From: Allobogoriella deserti
Lineage (GTDB): Bacteria; Actinomycetota; Actinomycetes; Actinomycetales; Actinomycetaceae
Direction of reading: 5' to 3'
Assembly: GCF_042680605.1 (NCBI RefSeq)
Contig: NZ_JBHUEE010000010.1
Span: 1-64,000 of the forward strand
Length of the DNA stretch: 64,000 nucleotides
The notes below the pieces were generated by a model. That model saw only the letters and a program-made list of their open reading frames with translations. It was not told where the DNA came from and did no database searches. Made by a program: the position numbers and the translations under genes. Positions 58,824 to 64,000 of the stretch are shown here, piece by piece. Numbering within the stretch: position 1 is the first letter of the stretch; every line of letters begins with the position of its first letter.

Positions 58824-61522
58824 TCGCGGAGCGGTGGCCGGGCGTCCCGGTCACCTGGTCCAGACGGGTCACGGCCGCCGGGCACGCGTGGCACTACCTT
58901 GACAACGCCGAGGCCATCCCGGCCGGAACCCGGCCCCGGGGAACGGTGCTGGCCGTGCACGGCAACCCAACGTGGTCCTTCCTCTGGCGCCACGTGCTCG
59001 CCGAGGCGGCCGGATACGGATGGCGCGTCGTCGCGGTCGACCAGCTCGAGATGGGCTTCTCCGAGCGCACCGGCGCCCTGCACCGCCTCGCGGACCGGGT
59101 GCGCCAGCTCGGCGAGTTCACCGATTCCGTCGGCCTCTCCGGGCCGGACTGGGACGGTCGCGGCGTGGTGACGCTCGGGCACGACTGGGGCGGGATCGTC
59201 TCGGCCGGCTGGGCGCTGGACCACCCTCGCGAACTCGCCGGCCTCGCCCTGACGAACACCGCCGTGCACCAGCCGCCGGGCCATGCCGTCCCGGTGCTTC
59301 TGCGGCTGGTACGGCACCGGCGCCTGCACGAGGGCGCCACGACGCGCACCCCGGCCTTCCTCGAGACCACCTTGGCGCTCTCCCGGGGCATGTCCGGACC
59401 GGTGCGAGCCGCATACCGGGCGCCTTACCGGTCCGCGGTGGAGCGCAACGGCATCGGCGGCTTCGTCGAGGACATCCCCGCCACGCCGAGCCACCCCAGC
59501 CGCGCCGAGCTCGACCGGATCGCCGAGGGCCTGACCACCTTGGATGTGCCGGCCCTGGTCATGTGGGGACCGCAGGACCCGGTCTTCTACGAACGCTACT
59601 TCCGCGACCTCATGGGGCGGTTGCCGCACGCGGACGTCCACCGCTTCGACGGCGCGGGCCACCTGCTGCCCGAGGACGCCGACGTCGCCGGCACCCTGGT
59701 GGCCTGGCTGGACCGGCGGGTGGGACGCGCGGAGCAAGCGCAGGCCACCGGTGGCGCCCCCGGCGAGGATCGCGACGGTCCCGCCACGCCGTACCGCCCG
59801 GTGTGGTCCGCACTGACCGAACTCGGCGCACCGGGAACGACCAGCGCCGACCGGACCGCCGTCGTCGCTCTCGGTGCGACCGGCGCGAGCGAACTGAGCT
59901 GGGGCGATCTCGACCGGCGGGTGCGCCATCTCGCCCTCGGGCTGGCCGACAGCGGGGTACGGGCCGGGCACCGGGTCGCGTTGCTCGTCCCACCGGGCAT
60001 CGACCTGACGACCGCCCTGTTCGCCTGCCTCCGGCTCGGTGCCGTCGTCGTGGTCGCCGACGCCGGTCTCGGCCTGCGCGGCCTGTCCCGCGCCGTGCGC
60101 AGCGCGGCGCCGGACCACATCATCGGGATCGAGAAGGCGCTGGCCGCCGCGCAGGTGCTGCGCTGGCCCGGACAGAAGTTCGTCGTCGTCCCGACGGCGC
60201 ATCAGGTGGGCTACACACCGCCCCGTACGGCGCACCGTCGCCGGCGCACCATCGGCATCTCCGGTTCGCTGCGCGAACTGCTCGCCCGCGGTGTCGCCCT
60301 CGCCGAGCGTGACGCCGCGCTACCACCTGCGCCCGGGCCGGAGGACGAGGCCGCGGTCCTGTTCACCTCCGGCTCCACCGGCCCGGCGAAGGGTGTCGTC
60401 TACACGCACCGGGGTCTCGCGGGCATGCGTGACGTCGTGTCGAGCACCTACGGGCTCTCGCCCGACCGGGCCTTCGTCGCCGGGTTCGCACCGTTCGCAC
60501 TGCTCGGCACGGCCACCGGCGCCACCAGTGTGACGCCGGCGATGGACGTCACGGCGCCGGCGACGCTCACCGCCACCGCACTGGCCGACGCCGTCGCCGC
60601 CGTGGACGCGCGAGCCGTGTTCGCCTCGCCGTCGGCGCTGGCCAACGTGGTACGCACCGCCCGCGACCTGACCGAGGACCGCCGCCGCACCCTGGGCCTG
60701 GTCGAGTTGTTCCTCTCCGCCGGCGCGCCGATCACCTCCGAGCAGCTTGCCCGCGCCACCGAGGTGATGCCGCACGCCGACCTGCACACCCCGTACGGGA
60801 TGACCGAGGTCCTCCCCGTCACGGACGTCTCCCTCGAGGAGATCGAGGCCGCCGAGGCCGAGGCGGTGACCGGATCCGTCCGCGGGGCCGGTGGCGGTGC
60901 CTGCGTCGGACGCCCGGTCCGCGGCGCCCGGGTCCGACTCGTGCCGCTGACGCAGGACGGCGCCGCCACCGGTGAACCCACCACCGAGCCCGGCGTCACC
61001 GGGGAGATCCTCGTCTCCGCGCCACACCTGAAGGACCGTTACGACCGGCGATGGGCGACCGAGGCCCACTCGACCACCTGGCCCGGCTGGCACCGCACCG
61101 GCGACGTCGGACACCTCGACGGCGCCGGACGGCTGTGGGTCGAGGGCCGGCTGGCACACGTGCTCCGTACCGCGGCCGGGGTGCTCACACCGGTCGCCGC
61201 CGAGAACGCCGCCCTGACCGTGCCGGGGGTGGTCCGCGCGGCCGTCGTCGGTGTCGGGCCGGCGGGCAGCCAGCAGGTCGCCGTGGTGGTAGAGACGGAC
61301 CCGGCCGTCCATCGCGGCGCTCGCGCCCGTGGCAGCCTGGCCCCTGAGGGGCTGAGCCGCGCCGTGCGCCACGCCTGCGGTGACATCGGCGTGCCGGTCG
61401 CCGCCGTGCTGCGGGTACCCGAGATCCCCACGGACGTGCGCCACAACTCCAAGGTCGACCGGCCCCGGGTGGCGCTCTGGGCCGAGCGACTGCTCTCCGG
61501 AGACCGGGCGGGCGCGCCGTGA
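58820..61522 (+). CDS. oleBC: OleB-OleC fusion: beta-lactone decarboxylase plus beta-lactone synthetase
   Basis: The 900-residue fusion starts at GTG inside the oleA stop. Residues 1-300 are an alpha/beta hydrolase of the haloalkane-dehalogenase type with nucleophile Asp122 (GHDWGG), acid Asp253 (WGPQDPVF) and His281 (GAGHLLPED). This is OleB, which decarboxylates the beta-lactone to a cis-olefin. A 40-residue linker follows. Residues about 340-900 are an ANL-family enzyme with LFTSGSTGPAKGVVYTH near residue 515, the OleC that makes the beta-lactone. Fusion of B and C is the arrangement known from Micrococcus and other actinobacteria. Confidence 0.93.
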   Translation: MIAERWPGVPVTWSRRVTAAGHAWHYLDNAEAIPAGTRPRGTVLAVHGNPTWSFLWRHVLAEAAGYGWRVVAVDQLEMGFSERTGALHRLADRVRQLGEFTDSVGLSGPDWDGRGVVTLGHDWGGIVSAGWALDHPRELAGLALTNTAVHQPPGHAVPVLLRLVRHRRLHEGATTRTPAFLETTLALSRGMSGPVRAAYRAPYRSAVERNGIGGFVEDIPATPSHPSRAELDRIAEGLTTLDVPALVMWGPQDPVFYERYFRDLMGRLPHADVHRFDGAGHLLPEDADVAGTLVAWLDRRVGRAEQAQATGGAPGEDRDGPATPYRPVWSALTELGAPGTTSADRTAVVALGATGASELSWGDLDRRVRHLALGLADSGVRAGHRVALLVPPGIDLTTALFACLRLGAVVVVADAGLGLRGLSRAVRSAAPDHIIGIEKALAAAQVLRWPGQKFVVVPTAHQVGYTPPRTAHRRRRTIGISGSLRELLARGVALAERDAALPPAPGPEDEAAVLFTSGSTGPAKGVVYTHRGLAGMRDVVSSTYGLSPDRAFVAGFAPFALLGTATGATSVTPAMDVTAPATLTATALADAVAAVDARAVFASPSALANVVRTARDLTEDRRRTLGLVELFLSAGAPITSEQLARATEVMPHADLHTPYGMTEVLPVTDVSLEEIEAAEAEAVTGSVRGAGGGACVGRPVRGARVRLVPLTQDGAATGEPTTEPGVTGEILVSAPHLKDRYDRRWATEAHSTTWPGWHRTGDVGHLDGAGRLWVEGRLAHVLRTAAGVLTPVAAENAALTVPGVVRAAVVGVGPAGSQQVAVVVETDPAVHRGARARGSLAPEGLSRAVRHACGDIGVPVAAVLRVPEIPTDVRHNSKVDRPRVALWAERLLSGDRAGAP

Positions 61523-62496
61523 GGGTGCTCGTCACCGGCGCCAGCGGCCTGCTGGGCCGCGGCGTGGCACAGGCCCTCGCCGAGCGGGGCGAGCACGTCA
61601 CCGTGCTGCAACGCCGGGCGGCCGGCCTGGACGGCGTGCGCGAGATCCGCGGATCCGTCGAGGACGCCGATGCCGTCGAGCGCGCCGCCACCGGCCAGGA
61701 CGCGGTGGTCCACCTCGCGGCGAAGGTGTCCTTCACCGGCTCCGTCGAGGAGTTCGAGCGCGTCAATGTCGGCGGTACGCGGGTCCTGCTGGACGCCGCC
61801 CGGCGCGCCGGCGCCACCCGATTCGTCCAGGTCTCCTCTCCCTCGGTGGCCCATCTGGGCTCCTCGATCGTCGGCGCCGGCGCCGGCGCGGCGGATCCGC
61901 AGCGGGCGCGCGGGAACTACGCCCGGACCAAGGCGGCCGCCGAGGTCGAGGCACTCGGAGCTGACCGATCGGGCTTCGCGGTCGTGGCAGTCCGGCCGCA
62001 TATCGTCTGGGGTCCGGGCGACACCCAACTCGTCCAGCGCGTGGTCGACCGTGCGGCGGCCGGGCGACTGCCCGTGCTGGGCAGCGGTGCCGCACTCGTC
62101 GACACCACCTATATCGACAATGCCGTGGCCGCGCTGGTGGCGGCCGTGGACCGGGCCGAGGCCGTCCACGGCGAGGCCTTCGTGGTCACCAACGGCGAAC
62201 CGCGCCCGATCGCGGATATCATGCGCGCTTGGTGCCGTGCCGCGGGGGTGTCCCCGCCGGCCTGGTCCATACCGCCGGGACTCGCCCGCGCCGCCGGCGC
62301 CGTTGTCGAGGCCGCCTGGACTGTCCTGCCCTCCCGGTTGACTCGGGACGAGCCGCCGATGACGCGGTTCCTCGCCGAACAGCTGTCGACGGCTCATTGG
62401 TTCGATCAGCGCCGCACCCGCGAGGTCCTGGGCGTGACGCCCACGGTGTCCTTCGACGAGGGCGTGGCACGACTGGCACGCCACTACGCCGGCTGA
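61519..62496 (+). CDS. oleD: OleD-type NAD(P)H-dependent 2-alkyl-3-keto acid reductase
   Basis: The 325-residue protein of the extended short-chain dehydrogenase family starts at GTG inside the oleBC stop. The cofactor motif is VTGASGLLGRG and the active-site pair is Tyr134 and Lys138 (NYARTK), with Ser in VQVSSPSVAH. It reduces the OleA product to the beta-hydroxy acid used by OleC. It is the last gene of the operon. Confidence 0.93.
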   Translation: MRVLVTGASGLLGRGVAQALAERGEHVTVLQRRAAGLDGVREIRGSVEDADAVERAATGQDAVVHLAAKVSFTGSVEEFERVNVGGTRVLLDAARRAGATRFVQVSSPSVAHLGSSIVGAGAGAADPQRARGNYARTKAAAEVEALGADRSGFAVVAVRPHIVWGPGDTQLVQRVVDRAAAGRLPVLGSGAALVDTTYIDNAVAALVAAVDRAEAVHGEAFVVTNGEPRPIADIMRAWCRAAGVSPPAWSIPPGLARAAGAVVEAAWTVLPSRLTRDEPPMTRFLAEQLSTAHWFDQRRTREVLGVTPTVSFDEGVARLARHYAG

Positions 62497-62641
62497 GCCG
62501 TCAGGCTTCGGCCATGCGCGGTGCGCAGTGCATAATCGCACCGAGAGCCGGGCCACCCGCCCGGACTCCGTTTCCGCCGCGTTTCGTCGCGCCAGCCGCC
62601 CACGACCTGTCCCGGTCCGCCCGGACCCGAGAAGGAGACCC

Positions 62642-63412
62642 ATGACGGCTCATGCCCTGATCGCCTTCGACCTGGACGACACGCTCGCCCCGTCGAAGTC
62701 CCCCATGCCCCCGCGGATGGCGGACGCGCTGGCGGATCTGCTCGACATCTCCCCGGTGTGCGTCATCTCCGGCGGGCACTTCGGCCAGTTCAGCGACCAG
62801 GTCCTCGCTTATCTGCACGCGACCGAGGAGCAGCTGTCCCGGCTGCACCTCATGCCCACCTGCGGCACCCGGTACCTGCGTCACGAGGACGGGCAGTGGC
62901 GCACCATCTACGCCCACGACCTGACCACCGAGGAGCGTACGGCCGCCTTTGCCGCCCTCGAGGGAGAGGCCCGACGCCTCGGCCTGTGGGAGGCGCAGGC
63001 GTGGGGCGAGGTCCTCGAGGACCGCGGTTCGCAGGTGACGTTCTCCGCGTTGGGCCAGCAGGCCCCGTTGGAGGCGAAGAAGGCGTGGGACCCGACGGGG
63101 GAGAAGAAGGAGGCGCTGCGTGCCGCCGTCGCCGCCCTGCTGCCGGATCTCGAGGTCCGCTCGGGCGGGTCCACGTCGGTGGACATCACTCGCGAGGGCG
63201 TCGACAAGGCGTACGGCATGGAGCGCCTCGCCGAGCAGACCGGGATCCCGGTCACGGACATGCTGTTCGTCGGGGACCGCCTCGATCCCGGCGGCAACGA
63301 CTATCCGGTGGTCCGCCTCGGCATGCCGACCCACGCCGTCGGCGGCTGGGAGGACACGGCGGCCTTCGTCGAGCACCTCGTGGCCGAGCGCCATCGTGCG
63401 CTGCGGCCGTGA
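62642..63412 (+). CDS. HAD-IIB phosphatase, eukaryotic phosphomannomutase-like
   Basis: The 256-residue protein has the HAD nucleophile motif AFDLDDTLAPSK, the second motif VISGGHFGQF, and the C-terminal acidic motif FVGDRLDPGGNDYPVV. The cap segment EDRGSQVTFSALGQQAPLEAK is very close to that of eukaryotic alpha-phosphomannomutase, so it may act on hexose phosphates. AGAAGGAGA precedes the ATG. The gene is separate from the ole operon by 145 bp. Confidence 0.88.
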   Translation: MTAHALIAFDLDDTLAPSKSPMPPRMADALADLLDISPVCVISGGHFGQFSDQVLAYLHATEEQLSRLHLMPTCGTRYLRHEDGQWRTIYAHDLTTEERTAAFAALEGEARRLGLWEAQAWGEVLEDRGSQVTFSALGQQAPLEAKKAWDPTGEKKEALRAAVAALLPDLEVRSGGSTSVDITREGVDKAYGMERLAEQTGIPVTDMLFVGDRLDPGGNDYPVVRLGMPTHAVGGWEDTAAFVEHLVAERHRALRP

Positions 63413-63513
63413 CGGGCCGCCGACGGCCACGGACGCCACGCGGACCACAGGCCCGTGCCGGCGGCACGCCCGCCTCGTAGCCTGGACGCGGTCTCGGTGA
63501 CCAGGAGGTGCCC

Positions 63514-64000
63514 ATGAGCCGCTGGACCGTTCGCGCCGCGAGTGTTGTCGCCGCCGCCCTGGTGGCCACGAGCTGCGCCCCGACGGGTCCACGGCACGGC
63601 GAGCCGGTCGAGCGTCCCGAACCGGTGGTCAGCGAGCCCGTCGCCCCCACGGAGACGGTTGTCCTGAGCGGAGGGTCCCCGGCTGCGCTCGCGGGGCAGA
63701 GCGCCGCCACCTTCTTCGACTCGGCACCGCTGGCCGTCGTCGCGACGCCGGAGACGGCAGTGCGAGCCGGCTCGGTCGGCGTGGCGCTCGGCGTGCCGGT
63801 CCTCACCGCCGACAGCGGCGAAGTGGTGAGCCGGGAACTCGCCCGGCTCGGGACCGAGACCGTGCTCGCGGTCGGCGGCCCGGACCTGCCGCGAGGCCAG
63901 GACGAGGTGGACGTGGTCGAGGCTCCTGCGGACCCCGACGCTCTCGCCGACCTGACACGGCTCGACGCCGGCACGGACGAGATCGCCCCCAGAGACGCGG
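63514..64000 (+). CDS. Lipoprotein with cell-wall-binding-repeat-like domain, 3'-truncated by window edge
   Basis: The frame is open to the right edge, giving 162 residues so far. The signal sequence MSRWTVRAASVVAAALVATS ends at Cys21, a near-consensus lipobox. A Pro/Glu/Val-rich linker follows, then a segment like the CWB2 repeat: VVLSGGSPAALAGQSAATFF, GVALGVPVLTADSG, ELARLGTETVLAVGGPDLP. It is probably exported and anchored to the membrane with an envelope role. AGGAGGTG precedes the ATG. Confidence 0.7.
   Translation, partial: MSRWTVRAASVVAAALVATSCAPTGPRHGEPVERPEPVVSEPVAPTETVVLSGGSPAALAGQSAATFFDSAPLAVVATPETAVRAGSVGVALGVPVLTADSGEVVSRELARLGTETVLAVGGPDLPRGQDEVDVVEAPADPDALADLTRLDAGTDEIAPRDA

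Noticed and set aside
1..64000. tRNA, rRNA, riboswitch or complete insertion sequence
   Set aside because: Reading the intergenic regions, I saw no cloverleaf-like sequence, no conserved riboswitch core and no terminal inverted repeats. The IS630 fragment is the only transposon trace. Covariance-model searches would be needed to exclude small RNAs.

Overview
The window is one contiguous stretch of very GC-rich chromosome. Codon use is strongly GC-biased at third positions, GTG starts are common, and genes are packed in short operons with ATGA/GTGA overlaps. The gene families (DUF222/HNH endonuclease, FCD-type GntR next to PutA, LigD-type polymerase and ligase as separate genes, MetP/MetS, an oleA-oleBC-oleD locus with fused oleBC) point to an actinobacterium, probably of the Micrococcales. 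The lineage is an inference; no rRNA or tRNA gene was seen. The first gene is cut by the left edge and the last by the right edge.

Layout. 0-1 kb: 3' part of a DUF222/HNH gene. 1-8.1 kb: a carbohydrate locus with an L-fucose-isomerase-like enzyme, a divergent propeller/discoidin protein, and a binding protein plus two permeases without an ATPase. Two similar LacI-type sites link the two halves. 8.1-14.3 kb: small membrane protein, MerR regulator with divergent MFS exporter and a palindromic operator, methyltransferase, AraC regulator, VOC protein and PHP phosphoesterase. 14.4-18.7 kb: PutA and its probable GntR regulator, with a readable promoter and operator. 18.7-24.4 kb: methyltransferase, three-gene drug-exporter-type ABC system, SelW-like protein and 5'-3' exonuclease. 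24.5-30.2 kb: a frameshifted secreted choice-of-anchor-I protein, SRPBCC protein, WYL regulator with divergent VOC gene, and a two-component system. 30.3-34.5 kb: membrane proteins, solo TOPRIM protein, sulfite-oxidase-fold enzyme and MBL hydrolase.

34.5-36.9 kb is the accessory pocket. An arsR-SRPBCC operon has a perfect 49-bp tandem duplication of its operator and start region. An IS630-type transposase remnant follows, then a lower-GC gene for a membrane protein with a YEATS-like domain, then an in-frame VapB-VapC remnant that has lost half of the PIN catalytic residues.

36.9-44.5 kb is metabolic: aldo/keto reductase, FAD amine oxidase, adenine deaminase, Tag glycosylase lacking three zinc ligands, MaoC, acyl-CoA synthetase, an unknown protein and purine nucleoside phosphorylase. 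44.5 kb holds an unusual array of 19-bp units in two opposed orientations. 44.8-52.5 kb is a tightly coupled five-gene operon of three glycosyltransferases, an ABC exporter and a protein with two kinase-like (APH) domains, probably making and exporting a glycoconjugate.

52.5-57.6 kb: MetE-like protein, MetP/MetS transporter, DNA ligase and LigD-type polymerase. 57.8-62.5 kb: the olefin operon oleA-oleBC-oleD for long-chain alkene synthesis by head-to-head fatty acyl condensation. 62.6-64 kb: a phosphomannomutase-like HAD phosphatase and the start of a lipoprotein. The best candidates for something undescribed are the 44.8-52.5 kb glycoconjugate operon with its upstream repeat array, and the lone YEATS-like membrane protein in the accessory pocket.
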